This document shows positions 26,779 through 36,411 of a stretch of DNA of 64,000 nt, piece after piece. Under the pieces are notes generated by a model. That model saw nothing but the letters and a program-made list of their open reading frames with translations, was not told the DNA's origin and did not search any database. The translations under genes and the position numbers were made by a program. Each line of letters starts with the position of its first letter. The first letter of the stretch is position 1. Source of the DNA: JAAELZ01 sp965237995 (GTDB taxonomy: Bacteria; Pseudomonadota; Gammaproteobacteria; Arenicellales; Poriferihabitantaceae); assembly GCA_965237995.1 (NCBI GenBank), contig CBDEGO010000003.1, forward strand, positions 434,001 through 498,000. The letters are read 5' to 3'.

Positions 26779-27927
26779 TTATTGTGCGCGGACAGCGCTG
26801 ATTCGACCTGAGCCCCGTGCGAACAATATAAGATCTTGATTAGATAGGGTTAGACTAGATAGGGTGGATTTACCAAATGTTGAACGAGCTAGCAAGGCGC
26901 CCGTTTTTAGATCAAGCGCAAATAAATGGCCGTTAAGACCACCCACGACAAGCTGCCCATTAAACACAGTCGGCGAACTTATTCCACGCCCCACTAAAGC
27001 GCTTTGTGTCCATAATATTGTTCCGTCAGTCGCTTCTACTGCGCTCACCGCGCCATTAGACTGCGTTACATAAATAATGCCGCCTTTCGAGAACATATCT
27101 TTGCGTGTAGATGCCTTTTCGTTCAGCCAATTTAGTTCTCCATTACGCACTTGATAAGAAGCTAACCCGCCTTGATAAGCACCAACGATAACGTCCTGAC
27201 CCACCAATAACGGTGTTGCATCCATGTCTATCAGTCGGGCTATTTCATTATTGCCCGTTGGTCTAAATGCGCGCTTTTCCCAAAAGGTTTGGCCTGAAAA
27301 AAGGCTGCTTGCCAGTAATCGTCCGCTAGAAAAACCGCTTATTAGGCCTTCTCCGGCAATTAGACTGGCGCCATCTTTACCAATTGATAGGCTAGAAATA
27401 GGGCGATCTAAGCCCCAGACTGATTCCCCTGTTGCCGCGTGCAAGCCAAATATATTTCCGTCTTGAGTTCTTATAACTACCGTTTGCGCCGATACCACCG
27501 GCTGCGCTGATATGATCCGGCCAATGCTATGCTGCCATTTCTGCTTACCGGATTCGGGGTCAAACCCTATCACATCTCCGTTTCTTAAGCCCACTACCAC
27601 AACCGTTGGACCAACACCTACACCAGCAGATATACGCGCACTGGTTTTACTCGTCCAGAGCCGCTTTCCAGTGCCTAATTCAACCGCACTAACGCCGCCT
27701 GTTTCGCTTGCAGCAAACACCGTATTTTTGCCAACATAGGGAACCAAGGCGGTATTTTCAGCGTTACTTGCGCCTACATTACTGGTCCATCGTACATCGT
27801 AGTTTTGTAGTGACTCTAGTTGCGGCAACGGCCTAGATTGAGTTTCTTGCCCTCGCGCTAAATCAGGTTGCTTGTTACCACAAGCAGTTAAGAAAACAAC
27901 GAAAGAGACCAGTAGTATGGAGCGCAT
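26779..27927 (-). CDS. bamB: Outer membrane assembly lipoprotein BamB
   Basis: 382 residues. Lipoprotein signal MRSILLVSFVVFLTAC, then repeated PQQ-type beta-propeller blades (for example GKRLWTSKTS, GKQKWQHSIG, GELNWLNEKA, GTILWTQSAL). Part of the BAM complex that inserts outer-membrane proteins. Lies between yfgM and der in the conserved order. Confidence 0.96.
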   Translation of the reverse strand: MRSILLVSFVVFLTACGNKQPDLARGQETQSRPLPQLESLQNYDVRWTSNVGASNAENTALVPYVGKNTVFAASETGGVSAVELGTGKRLWTSKTSARISAGVGVGPTVVVVGLRNGDVIGFDPESGKQKWQHSIGRIISAQPVVSAQTVVIRTQDGNIFGLHAATGESVWGLDRPISSLSIGKDGASLIAGEGLISGFSSGRLLASSLFSGQTFWEKRAFRPTGNNEIARLIDMDATPLLVGQDVIVGAYQGGLASYQVRNGELNWLNEKASTRKDMFSKGGIIYVTQSNGAVSAVEATDGTILWTQSALVGRGISSPTVFNGQLVVGGLNGHLFALDLKTGALLARSTFGKSTLSSLTLSNQDLILFARGSGRISAVRAQ

Positions 27928-27935
27928 ATTATGAA

Positions 27936-28565
27936 TTAAATATTATCCAGTTTAAGCTGAACTAACGTGGTAGTTTGGTTATTTTCCGCCAGCACATCAA
28001 TGCTCTTCTGATACGCTGTCTTCGCCTCTTCTAAAGAGCCTGCTTGTAGCAAAGCATCGCCTTTCAATTCATTTACACGCGCTGCGTATTCAGTGCTCGA
28101 CAACATTGGACTATCCAACAATTCGTTTGCCTCGCTGAGCTGTTCTTGGCTAATAAGTAAGCCTGCTAAGCGAATAGCAGCAATAGGGGCAATTCCTAAA
28201 GCTGGGTCTGAAGCCATCGCTTTGGTTAATGACTCGATGGCGGCAGAAGAATCCTCATTCTCTATCTGTTGTTTAGCTCTGCGTAACAACGCCAACTGCG
28301 CATAGACCGAATCGCCAAACTCTGCCGTTAAAGCATCAACTGCTGCGGTTTGCCCGCCGTCTGATTCTTCATTAATAAATGTCTCATACAACGAAGAAGC
28401 CGCCGCGGACTTTTCAGCCTTTTGCCCACTCCAGTAATTGTAGCCCACGACAATGGCTAAACCGATCGCAATACCCGCGATAATGGATGTGCCATTTTTA
28501 TCCCACCACGCTTTCGCGCGTTCAACATCTTCGTCTTCAGAAAGATGGATTTCTTTATCGTTCAT
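27936..28565 (-). CDS. yfgM: YfgM-type TPR protein, periplasmic translocon partner
   Basis: 209 residues: cytosolic start with DEDVERAKAWWDKNG, one membrane segment (SIIAGIAIGLAIVVGYNYW), then a periplasmic TPR-like region. This is the YfgM/UPF0070 pattern; the E. coli protein associates with SecYEG and PpiD. Position between hisS and bamB is conserved. Confidence 0.93.
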   Translation of the reverse strand: MNDKEIHLSEDEDVERAKAWWDKNGTSIIAGIAIGLAIVVGYNYWSGQKAEKSAAASSLYETFINEESDGGQTAAVDALTAEFGDSVYAQLALLRRAKQQIENEDSSAAIESLTKAMASDPALGIAPIAAIRLAGLLISQEQLSEANELLDSPMLSSTEYAARVNELKGDALLQAGSLEEAKTAYQKSIDVLAENNQTTTLVQLKLDNI

Positions 28566-28603
28566 TAAATACTCTACTTCGTTTAGTCGCTTTGGCTAAA
28601 AAA

Positions 28604-29869
28604 TTAACCGGCTTTGGATTGTATAAATTCAGCAAGTTCCACAATTGGAACCAATGCTGAATCTTGCTGCTCTCTTAGAAATTTCACTTGCCCGCTATGT
28701 TGGGCCAATTCATCTTCGCCAAAAATAATCGCCATTGTTGCACCGCTAGCGTGCGCCTTCTTAAGCTGTGCTTTCAATTTAGCTTGGCCATGGCCTTGCG
28801 CTACTTCAAGGCTTAAATTCCGACATTGTTCCGATAAGCGTTGCGCCTGCGCATCGCCTTCACTATCGAGGCTAATTATATAGATATCTGGCTCACCATG
28901 CGATTGTAGATTGCCCTCTTCCAACAGCAACTCAATCAGACGTTCCATGCCCATCGCAAAGCCAATCGCCGGTGTTGGCCGACCACCACGCGTTTCAACT
29001 AAGCGATCATAGCGCCCACCAGCACAGACCGTATTTTGTGCACCTAGTCGATTGGTCTTCCATTCAAACACGGTTGACGTGTAATAATCTAAGCCCCTAA
29101 CCAAACCCGCATCAATGGTATACGGAAGCTGCGCTTCATCTAATAATTTTAGGACAGCTTGAAAGTGTTGCTTGTCTTCTTCCTTTAGATAGTCAGCCAG
29201 TTTAGGTGCGGATGATAATATGGCCTGCGTACTCTCGCTTTTGCTGTCCAGTATGCGTAAAGGGTTTTTATCAAGCCGCCTTTGACTATCTGCATCTAGG
29301 TCATCCAAGTGACCAGATAAATATCTTACAAGAGCAGAACGATACGCCGCACGCGCTGGCTCAGAGCCCAGCGTATTAATGGTGAGGTGAACATCTTTAA
29401 CCCCTAGTTCTGACCAAATTCGTCGTCCGGCTAAAATAATTTCAGCATCCACCGTTGGCGCGCGCCAACCAAATGCTTCCATTCCAAATTGGTAAAACTG
29501 TCGATAGCGCCCTTTTTGTGGTCTTTCTCGCCTGAACATAGGGCCAAGATACCATAGTCGAACTTGCGCATTATGGAACAAGCCGTGTTGCACTCCAGCC
29601 CTAACCACACTCGCAGTATTTTCAGGACGCATGCAAACATGCTCTCCACCAGCATCTTCAAAAGCAAACATTTCTTTTTCTACAATGTCGGTTTGCTCAC
29701 CGATTGATTGTACAAATAATTGCGTTTTTTCTAGTACTGGGGTGCGAATCTCATTGTAATTATACTGGGCAGCGACCTTACGCAAAACCGACTCAACGTA
29801 CTGCCAATAAGGCGTATCATTGGGTAGCAAGTCATTCATGCCCTTGACTGACTGAATATTGTTAGCCAC
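28604..29869 (-). CDS. hisS: Histidine--tRNA ligase
   Basis: 421 residues, class II synthetase. Motif 2 appears as FRRERPQKGRYRQFYQFG; histidine-binding LVRGLDYYTSTVFEWK and CAGGRYDRLV follow; motif 3 is GFAMGMERLIELLL. The C-terminal anticodon-binding domain ends the protein. Between rodZ and yfgM; ispG is not in its customary place just upstream. Confidence 0.97.
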   Translation of the reverse strand: MANNIQSVKGMNDLLPNDTPYWQYVESVLRKVAAQYNYNEIRTPVLEKTQLFVQSIGEQTDIVEKEMFAFEDAGGEHVCMRPENTASVVRAGVQHGLFHNAQVRLWYLGPMFRRERPQKGRYRQFYQFGMEAFGWRAPTVDAEIILAGRRIWSELGVKDVHLTINTLGSEPARAAYRSALVRYLSGHLDDLDADSQRRLDKNPLRILDSKSESTQAILSSAPKLADYLKEEDKQHFQAVLKLLDEAQLPYTIDAGLVRGLDYYTSTVFEWKTNRLGAQNTVCAGGRYDRLVETRGGRPTPAIGFAMGMERLIELLLEEGNLQSHGEPDIYIISLDSEGDAQAQRLSEQCRNLSLEVAQGHGQAKLKAQLKKAHASGATMAIIFGEDELAQHSGQVKFLREQQDSALVPIVELAEFIQSKAG

Positions 29870-29894
29870 TATTTAAGCCCGCAATGAAAAAAAT

Positions 29895-30959
29895 TTACAA
29901 GTTCTCTAGGACTTCACCTAGTTTAAAGCGCGCGAATAAGCCGCTTTGGTGCGACTCAAACGGAACGTTTTCGTTCAGATAAGTGATTTTCACACCATCT
30001 GGCGTCCCAATATAAACATAAAACGGAGGTTCACCGCGTAAGTCTATTTTTTCACCTGACTTGCCCGACCGATAGATCAACCGCTTGTTTGATTTATCTC
30101 TCACATCTAGCCATGAATCTTTGTTTAATTGCATCACTAACAGATTGGTATCAGCAGGCACTGCTACTGTTGACACAGTACTCGTTGCATCTGACGCTTG
30201 CGCTTGCACAACTCCAGACTGCTCATCGGTGGTAGTCAAAGCTGAACTTGCAATCGTGGTTTCGTCGATAGCTTCTAGTTTTTCAGCATCCTGACTGTCA
30301 ACTTGGTCAGTCTGTGTGGCTAGGCTAGTATTTTCGCTGACTAAACTGACGGCCTCTGGCACTTCTTCCTCAATATCTGCACTAGCGGTGATGACAGTTT
30401 GAGCACTACTTGACTCATTTAGCCTTTCGGTCAGTTCTTGCTCCACCTTGCGAAGCACGCCTTCTTCCTCCACTTCAACCACTTCTTCAACCACAGAGTC
30501 CGCATTTTCTTGTTCGAGCTGAGTGACGTCCAATATTTTTTGTGGGTCAAGCATCCCCGTTTTCCATGCGTAGCCTAAGCCCGCGAGAATAATCGCTGAA
30601 CCTAAAAGCCAAACCAAACCTTTGCCATGGTCTGACTTTTGTACTCTACCCCGATTTACATTAATACCGCTACTTTTGGGCTGTACCACTTGTAAATTAC
30701 GCTTATTGGCTTCAATGGTTTCTTCCATGTCGATGCCCAACAAACGCGCATAGCTACGCCAATAACCAATCACATAAGTACTGCCAGGTAACTGGTCGTA
30801 TCGATCGTCTTCAATTGACTTTATGTGTGCGGTTGAAAGGTGTAATGCTTGAGCGACTGATTCAATCGCCCATTCATATTCTTCACGTTTGGCCTTAAGC
30901 ACACTACCGGGGCCATAACTTGGGATAATATCTTCAAGCCTTTCTTCGAGATCACTCAT
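29895..30959 (-). CDS. rodZ: Cytoskeleton protein RodZ
   Basis: About 354 residues from the ATG at 30959 (MSDLEERLEDIIPSYGPG); a longer frame from 30995 would overlap pilW and is not favoured. N-terminal helix-turn-helix (REEYEWAIESVAQALHLST; YVIGYWRSYARLLGID), one membrane segment (LVWLLGSAIILAGLGYAW), an acidic serine/threonine-rich periplasmic linker and a C-terminal beta domain (DUF4115) with DSWLDVRDKSNKRLIY. Links MreB to the membrane for rod shape. Confidence 0.94.
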   Translation of the reverse strand: MSDLEERLEDIIPSYGPGSVLKAKREEYEWAIESVAQALHLSTAHIKSIEDDRYDQLPGSTYVIGYWRSYARLLGIDMEETIEANKRNLQVVQPKSSGINVNRGRVQKSDHGKGLVWLLGSAIILAGLGYAWKTGMLDPQKILDVTQLEQENADSVVEEVVEVEEEGVLRKVEQELTERLNESSSAQTVITASADIEEEVPEAVSLVSENTSLATQTDQVDSQDAEKLEAIDETTIASSALTTTDEQSGVVQAQASDATSTVSTVAVPADTNLLVMQLNKDSWLDVRDKSNKRLIYRSGKSGEKIDLRGEPPFYVYIGTPDGVKITYLNENVPFESHQSGLFARFKLGEVLENL

Positions 30960-30964
30960 AATTA

Positions 30965-31729
30965 TTATTTGAATATATTTTGGGCTTCTTTCCAAGCCTC
31001 ACTATTAGGGTATCGCGTCTGTAAATTTTTTGTATAACGATTTCGTTCTTTCTTATTGCTTAATTGTTGTTCAATTTTTGCACCGAGCAATAAGGCTTTA
31101 GACGACATAGCACTAGCGGAGAAATATCGTTGAATAAGCCCACGCGCAGGCAGCATCTGGTTTTGGTTCAGTTTCAATTCGGCCATAGAATATAAGGCCT
31201 GAGGTAAGTCAGGTTTCATCTGCAAGGCTTTAGCGAAAGCCTTTTCCGCTGGCAATAGTTCACCGACCGATTGATAGCAGCGCCCCAGTGCTAGTGTAAA
31301 CCCAAGTGAATCCGGTTTTTTACTTTTTCTCTGCGCTTGCGCAAGCAACTCAAGCCCTCTGCTTCCTTCGTCGGTTTCACAAAGTAAAATAGCATAATCA
31401 GCTACTGCATCTAGGTTAGCATGATTTAGCGATACGGCTTTAGATAGCAAAGATTTTGCTTCTTCATAATTAAGGTTTTGCGCCTCTATTAAGCCTAAGC
31501 CATGAACGGCTTTGTCAGAGTAAGGGTTGATTTCCCGCGCTTTACTGAATTCTTCTTTAGCAACATCAAGCTGGCCGCGTTCAAGATAAACACGCGCCAG
31601 ATCAACATGCACTTGCGCACGCTTTTCAGTGGGCCAAGTATCATATTGTGTTTCTACTGACGCGCAAGCAACTAGCAATACGCACATCGCCCAAATACTC
31701 ACAGCATTACAAAATGAGCGCATTGTCAC
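30965..31729 (-). CDS. pilW: Type IV pilus biogenesis/stability lipoprotein PilW (PilF)
   Basis: 254 residues. Signal SIWAMCVLLVACASVETQ with lipobox LVAC, then TPR units (RAQVHVDLARVYLERGQLDV; PYSDKAVHGLGLIEAQNLNY; SLGFTLALGRCYQSVGEL). PilW/PilF is the pilotin for secretin assembly of type IV pili. It lies between rlmN (3-base gap) and rodZ (5-base gap). Confidence 0.94.
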   Translation of the reverse strand: MTMRSFCNAVSIWAMCVLLVACASVETQYDTWPTEKRAQVHVDLARVYLERGQLDVAKEEFSKAREINPYSDKAVHGLGLIEAQNLNYEEAKSLLSKAVSLNHANLDAVADYAILLCETDEGSRGLELLAQAQRKSKKPDSLGFTLALGRCYQSVGELLPAEKAFAKALQMKPDLPQALYSMAELKLNQNQMLPARGLIQRYFSASAMSSKALLLGAKIEQQLSNKKERNRYTKNLQTRYPNSEAWKEAQNIFK

Positions 31730-31732
31730 GGC

Positions 31733-32902
31733 TTATGCGGCGCTTGGTTGGGGCACAAATTGAGCATTTAAACGAGCCGAACGTTTGGTTCGATCTTGGA
31801 CTTTACCTGCTAACTGCCCACAGGCTGCGTCAATGTCATCGCCGCGCGTTTTACGCGTCACCGCGACAATGCCTTTGCTTAACAATAACTCTCTGAACCG
31901 ATTAACACGTTTCATCGAAGATCGCTTATAGCTGATTCCTTCAACGGGATTAAATGGAATGAGGTTGACCTTAGAAGGCACATCTCGTAATAACTCGGCC
32001 AGCGCAATAGCCTCCTCATCAGAATCATTCACGCCATCGAGCATTAAGTACTCAAACGTTATCCGCTGTCTTTGCTTATCGTTGACGTAAGCCTTACAAG
32101 CTTCAAGCAACACTGCAATGGGGTACTTTTTATTCAAAGGCACCAATTCGTTTCTTAGCTCGTCGGTGGTGGCATGTAGAGAAACCGCCAAACTGACAGG
32201 CATATCTTCACTTAATTTAGCGATCGCTGGAACCATTCCAGCCGTACTTAAAGTAATGCGCCGTTTAGACAAGCCAAATCCAAAGTCATCGCGTATTGTA
32301 GAAATGGCGTTTACTACGGCTTCATAATTTAACAAGGGCTCACCCATTCCCATCAGCACGATATTAGTAATCGGGCGATGATCCAACTGTTTGGCACCCG
32401 GCACATTTGACTGTTTACCATCAAAACCGGTTGTTTCAAACTCCTCGGCTAAGCTATGCCAAGCATTCCAAACTTGTCCAACAATTTCGCCAGACTGTAA
32501 GTTGCGATTAAACCCTTGACGCGCTGTTGCACAAAAGGTGCAGTTTAGACTGCACCCTACCTGAGAAGAAATGCATAAAGTCCCGCGGTCTTCTTCAGGA
32601 ATAAATACGACTTCAATACCATTGCCATCAGGCAAACGCATTAGCCATTTTCGGGTTCCATCATGTGACAGCTGAACTTGATCAATCACTGGAGGTTTCA
32701 ACTCTGCTACTGAAGCAAGCTTTTCTCTCAATGACTTACTCAGATTAGTCATCTGCGCAAAGTCTGTCACGCCATTTTGGTACACCCATTTAATCACTTG
32801 CGAAGCTCTAAATGGCTTTTCACCCATATCGGCAAAAAGCCCTTCAAGGCCTGCACGGTCGTAGGAAAACAAATTAACTTTTTCAGTTGTCATTTGCTTC
32901 AT
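31733..32902 (-). CDS. rlmN: Dual-specificity RNA methyltransferase RlmN
   Basis: 389 residues, radical SAM enzyme methylating A2503 of 23S rRNA and A37 of certain tRNAs. SAM cluster CTFCATARQGFNRNL (with C-x3-C-x2-C starting at SLNCTFC), GMGEPLLNYEAV, and ITLSTAGMVPAI. A C-terminal RGDDIDAACGQLAG holds the second mechanistic cysteine. ATG at 32902; 32893 is also possible. Confidence 0.97.
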   Translation of the reverse strand: MKQMTTEKVNLFSYDRAGLEGLFADMGEKPFRASQVIKWVYQNGVTDFAQMTNLSKSLREKLASVAELKPPVIDQVQLSHDGTRKWLMRLPDGNGIEVVFIPEEDRGTLCISSQVGCSLNCTFCATARQGFNRNLQSGEIVGQVWNAWHSLAEEFETTGFDGKQSNVPGAKQLDHRPITNIVLMGMGEPLLNYEAVVNAISTIRDDFGFGLSKRRITLSTAGMVPAIAKLSEDMPVSLAVSLHATTDELRNELVPLNKKYPIAVLLEACKAYVNDKQRQRITFEYLMLDGVNDSDEEAIALAELLRDVPSKVNLIPFNPVEGISYKRSSMKRVNRFRELLLSKGIVAVTRKTRGDDIDAACGQLAGKVQDRTKRSARLNAQFVPQPSAA

Positions 32903-32938
32903 TGACCTAATAGCGACTTAAACCTAAACGCCTAAGAT

Positions 32939-33367
32939 TTATGGGCGTGGGCAAATTTCTGCATCGCTGAAAAAATAAGCAATCTCTTGTGCTGCAGTTT
33001 CAGAGGCATCAGAGCCATGCACTGAATTGGCGTCGATGCTTTGCGCAAAATCGGCACGAATGGTCCCTGGGGCCGCATCCGCAGGGTTTGTAGCGCCCAT
33101 TACTTCACGATTTTTAGCGATCGCGTTTTCACCTTCAAGCACTTGCACCATTACTGGACCTGATGCCATATAGGCCACCAAATCATTATAAAATGGACGC
33201 TCTTTATGTACAGCGTAAAAACCACCTGCCTTTTCTTCACTTAAGTGAAGCATTTTAGACGCAACAATTGTTAAGCCTGCCTCTTCGAAACGGTCATAAA
33301 TTTTGCCGATCAGGTTGCGCTTAACCGCATCAGGTTTAACAATAGAAAAAGTGCGCTCAATAGCCAT
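32939..33367 (-). CDS. ndk: Nucleoside diphosphate kinase
   Basis: 142 residues, standard length. ERTFSIVKPDAVKRNLIGKI at the N terminus, RPFYNDLVAYMASGPVMVQV in the middle, and NSVHGSDASETAAQEIAYFF with the phosphorylated histidine in VHGSD. Balances nucleoside triphosphates. Single gene ahead of rlmN. Confidence 0.98.
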   Translation of the reverse strand: MAIERTFSIVKPDAVKRNLIGKIYDRFEEAGLTIVASKMLHLSEEKAGGFYAVHKERPFYNDLVAYMASGPVMVQVLEGENAIAKNREVMGATNPADAAPGTIRADFAQSIDANSVHGSDASETAAQEIAYFFSDAEICPRP

Positions 33368-33473
33368 TATGTACTCCAGAATAATTGTAAGTAAAAGTCC
33401 ACCAGATCAACCCAAACTAATCGTTAGCTTGCTGCTTAGCTGGCAATTTAAAAAATGACGCGTATTGTACCGT

Positions 33474-34859
33474 TTACGCTATTATTTCGCCAACGAGTGT
33501 TTGCCCTTCTAACGCGTTAATTCGCACTGTCGCCCATTGCCCGATAACACCTGATGCATTCGGTATTTCTACCGCGAAATAATCTGCTCGCCGCGCGACC
33601 ATTTTACCGCGCTTATTTGTTGATTCGATAATCGTCATTGCAGTCGACCCTACCAAATCTTGTGCAAGTTGCTTCCATACTTTTGCACCCACTTCACGCG
33701 CCAATTTAGCACGCCGTTTTTTCTCATCCGCATCAACTTGTTTAGGAATTCTAGCCGCAGGCGTTCCCTCACGAATAGAATAAGGAAATACATGTGGATA
33801 GGCTATTTCAAGATCCAAGATAGCATTAACAGAATCGTTAAAGTGATCAATCTCTTCAGTGGGAAAGCCTACTAACACATCAGCGCTCACCACCAACTCT
33901 GTTCGGGCCGTTTTCAGTTTATCGATACAGTCGTATATCTGTTCTCGGTTGGCGCGCCGTTTCATGCGCTTTAAAATTAACGTATTCGCGCTTTGCATTG
34001 ATAAGTGCACATGCGGACAAAGACTAGGATAATTTTTATACAGCGCAACAAGCGAGTCAGTGATATGTATCGGGTCAATCGAACTAACGCGAATACGACA
34101 ATCTAATTGCAAATCGAGCATTTGCTTAAGCAAGGCACTTAAGTGCGTAGCTTGCGATAAGTCTTCGCCGTAAGCCCCCAAATCAACACCACAAATAACT
34201 ACTTCTTTATAGCCACTAGCGACCATCTTTCGATATTGATCGAGCACAGTAAGTACCGGAAATGATTGACTCGGCCCGCGCGCGGTATGAATGATGCAAA
34301 ACGTACAACCTTGATTGCAGCCTTGTTGAATTTGAATAAACGCGCGCGATTGATGTTCGTATCCAGTCAGTAAATCATCTGGCATCGAAATCAGTTCACC
34401 AAATTCAGGCCGAACGATCGTGCTTTTTTTGTTCAGCAGGTCTTTGCCGCCTATACCTGCATTATTAATAATAATAACCGGGATATCTAACTTTGCCGCA
34501 TTGCCGACCACCAAATCAACTTCTGGCATTTGATCACAGTCCTTCGCATTATTTTGTGCAAAGCACCCCGTCATCACTAACTTAGCATCAGGATTGATGC
34601 GTTTGAGTTTACGTGCGATTTGGCGGCTTTGACGATCAGCTTCAGCCGTCACCGTACAGCTATTTACGATATATAAATCGGCTTCTTGTTTAGCATCTAC
34701 GCGGGTATAGCCGTCCTTGATTAAACGTTCTAAAATTAATTCAGATTCGTAGCTATTAACCTTACAGCCTAGAGTTGCCACAGCAACGCGTTTAGGACCA
34801 GCGTTAAGGTCTTGAGGTTCTCCCGCCGTTGGGGCAGCCGAGACAGGTAACGACGGCAT
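33474..34859 (-). CDS. mtaB: tRNA (t6A37) methylthiotransferase MtaB
   Basis: 461 residues. N-terminal MTTase domain with VATLGCKVNSYESELI (first cluster cysteine), NSCTVTAEADRQSRQ and MTGCFAQ; radical SAM motif QQGCNQGCTFCIIHTARGPS; a C-terminal TRAM-like region. The LGCKVNSYES signature is that of MtaB, which makes ms2t6A, rather than MiaB. A roughly 24-residue N-terminal extension precedes the domain. Confidence 0.9.
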   Translation of the reverse strand: MPSLPVSAAPTAGEPQDLNAGPKRVAVATLGCKVNSYESELILERLIKDGYTRVDAKQEADLYIVNSCTVTAEADRQSRQIARKLKRINPDAKLVMTGCFAQNNAKDCDQMPEVDLVVGNAAKLDIPVIIINNAGIGGKDLLNKKSTIVRPEFGELISMPDDLLTGYEHQSRAFIQIQQGCNQGCTFCIIHTARGPSQSFPVLTVLDQYRKMVASGYKEVVICGVDLGAYGEDLSQATHLSALLKQMLDLQLDCRIRVSSIDPIHITDSLVALYKNYPSLCPHVHLSMQSANTLILKRMKRRANREQIYDCIDKLKTARTELVVSADVLVGFPTEEIDHFNDSVNAILDLEIAYPHVFPYSIREGTPAARIPKQVDADEKKRRAKLAREVGAKVWKQLAQDLVGSTAMTIIESTNKRGKMVARRADYFAVEIPNASGVIGQWATVRINALEGQTLVGEIIA

Positions 34860-34889
34860 GAAAACGCCTAACCAACGAAGTGATAAATG

Positions 34890-35222
34890 CTAGCTTTCTT
34901 CGATCGCGAAGCTTTCACCGCAACCGCACTCGTCTACGACTTTTGGGTTTTTAAACTTAAAAGCAGACGCAAACCCATCAGAATGGTAATCAATCACCGT
35001 CCCATCAATATATTCAAGGTGCGATTTATCAACGATAACCGACACGCCTAGACTTTCAAACACTTCATCGGTATCGACAATTTCTTCCGCCATATCAACG
35101 GTATAAGCAAAGCCAGAACAGCCCGCATTCTTAACGCCAAAACGCAAACCTTTTGCCTGTGGTTGTTTTTTGAAGTAACCCGCTACTTGAGTAGCCGCAC
35201 TTTGTGTTAATTCAATGGCCAT
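34890..35222 (-). CDS. iscA: Iron-sulfur cluster assembly protein, IscA type
   Basis: 110 residues with the A-type carrier pattern: LRFGVKNAGCSGFAYTVDM (first cysteine) and DECGCGESFAI (C-G-C). Length and the CGCGESF ending are IscA-like; SufA is an alternative. Not within an isc operon here; no iscS, iscU or hscA beside it. Confidence 0.88.
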   Translation of the reverse strand: MAIELTQSAATQVAGYFKKQPQAKGLRFGVKNAGCSGFAYTVDMAEEIVDTDEVFESLGVSVIVDKSHLEYIDGTVIDYHSDGFASAFKFKNPKVVDECGCGESFAIEES

Positions 35223-35303
35223 GGTTTATACCTACGAATTCTATTTAGTGTCGAATATTATGGTGTTTTATTCTACAAAGGCAATACTTTAGATAAACAT
35301 GGT

Positions 35304-36041
35304 TTAGGCTTTTTTTAGATCGAGATCAATGGCGGTTAGCACTCCCAGTAAAATTTTGACTTCCTCATCAGTTAAATCGGCTTTATAAAACACCTTTCTT
35401 ACCTTGCGCATAACCGTTTCTGGATTGCCTTTATAAAAGTCTACACTTTTAGCGGTTGCATCCCAGCGCTCAAAAAAATACTGTAGCTGCGCTGAAGTCG
35501 CCTTTTCTGAAAAATTCTTCTGCCCAACATCTGAATGACGATCAGCCTCGCTGAATGTGGCCATTTTCAATTCATAAGCGACCACCATCACCGCAGCCGC
35601 CAAATTGAGAGAGCGATGCATATCATCCACGGGAATGTTCACCAAACCCTCGCAAAGGTCGAGTTCATCGTTGCTAAGCCCACTGCGCTCTCTGCCAAAA
35701 ACCAGCGCCACTTGGTCATCACCAGCCGTTGTGGTTATGTGCACGCTGAGTTCACGCGGGTCATATTGCGGCCAAGAAATAGAACGCAATCTAGCGCTAG
35801 CACCATACACCTGACTACAGCCCTGCACTGCTTCGGCCAAGTTATCAAACACTTCAATTGAATCGAGTATTTGATCTGCCCCCGCTGCCATTGCGTTCGC
35901 ACGTTCGCTGGGAAACTCAACTGGGTCAACTAATACCAACTTGGTCAAACCCATATTCGCCATTGCTCTTGCAGTAGACCCGATATTCCCTGGGTGACTG
36001 GTGTTGACTAACACCACACGAATTTGACTAAGCTTTATCAT
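35304..36041 (-). CDS. trmJ: tRNA (cytidine/uridine-2'-O-)-methyltransferase TrmJ
   Basis: 245 residues, SPOUT family: VVLVNTSHPGNIGSTARAMA at the start, VALVFGRERSGLSNDELDLC, and VDDMHRSLNLAAAVMVVAYE holding the SAM-binding knot. Methylates position 32 of tRNAs. A helical C-terminal extension (FYKADLTDEEVKILLG) is typical of TrmJ. Confidence 0.95.
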   Translation of the reverse strand: MIKLSQIRVVLVNTSHPGNIGSTARAMANMGLTKLVLVDPVEFPSERANAMAAGADQILDSIEVFDNLAEAVQGCSQVYGASARLRSISWPQYDPRELSVHITTTAGDDQVALVFGRERSGLSNDELDLCEGLVNIPVDDMHRSLNLAAAVMVVAYELKMATFSEADRHSDVGQKNFSEKATSAQLQYFFERWDATAKSVDFYKGNPETVMRKVRKVFYKADLTDEEVKILLGVLTAIDLDLKKA

Positions 36042-36411
36042 ACTAAATTAAGAAATACAGCACACAGGAATGAATTACGAGCCTACCTCACAGGATTAGT
36101 TATATATCTTAAGTTACACCTAAACCTGATAACAATTGACGCTCGCTGTTAACAAGCGATAGTAACCGCAGCTTACCTCACGCGCATAGTAGTTTTAAGT
36201 TGTTATTATAGAAACACTTACCATTGCCCGAATTCACACACCCAGCATAAGTAAAGTTATGGAAAGTGTAATCACACACGGGATTCAAAATGCTGATCCA
36301 CTAGAGCGAGCATTTTGCACCAACACAAATTACGGATACACGAATCGGTCGCGCAGCCTATCTAATTGCAATTGCAGACAAGGTTCACTGCGATTAACCC
36401 ATACCTACCGT
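36042..36411. other. Intergenic region without a recognisable gene
   Basis: 370 bases between trmJ (promoter side) and the 3' end of the LysR gene. Short frames have no protein-like composition or ribosome sites. A small dyad TCGCT-GTTAACA-AGCGA lies near 36147. The trmJ promoter is expected at the left edge. Confidence 0.6.

Noticed and set aside
36130..36160. Dyad TCGCT-GTTAACA-AGCGA as terminator or operator
   Set aside because: Only a 5-base stem, no T run, no matching copy elsewhere in the window.
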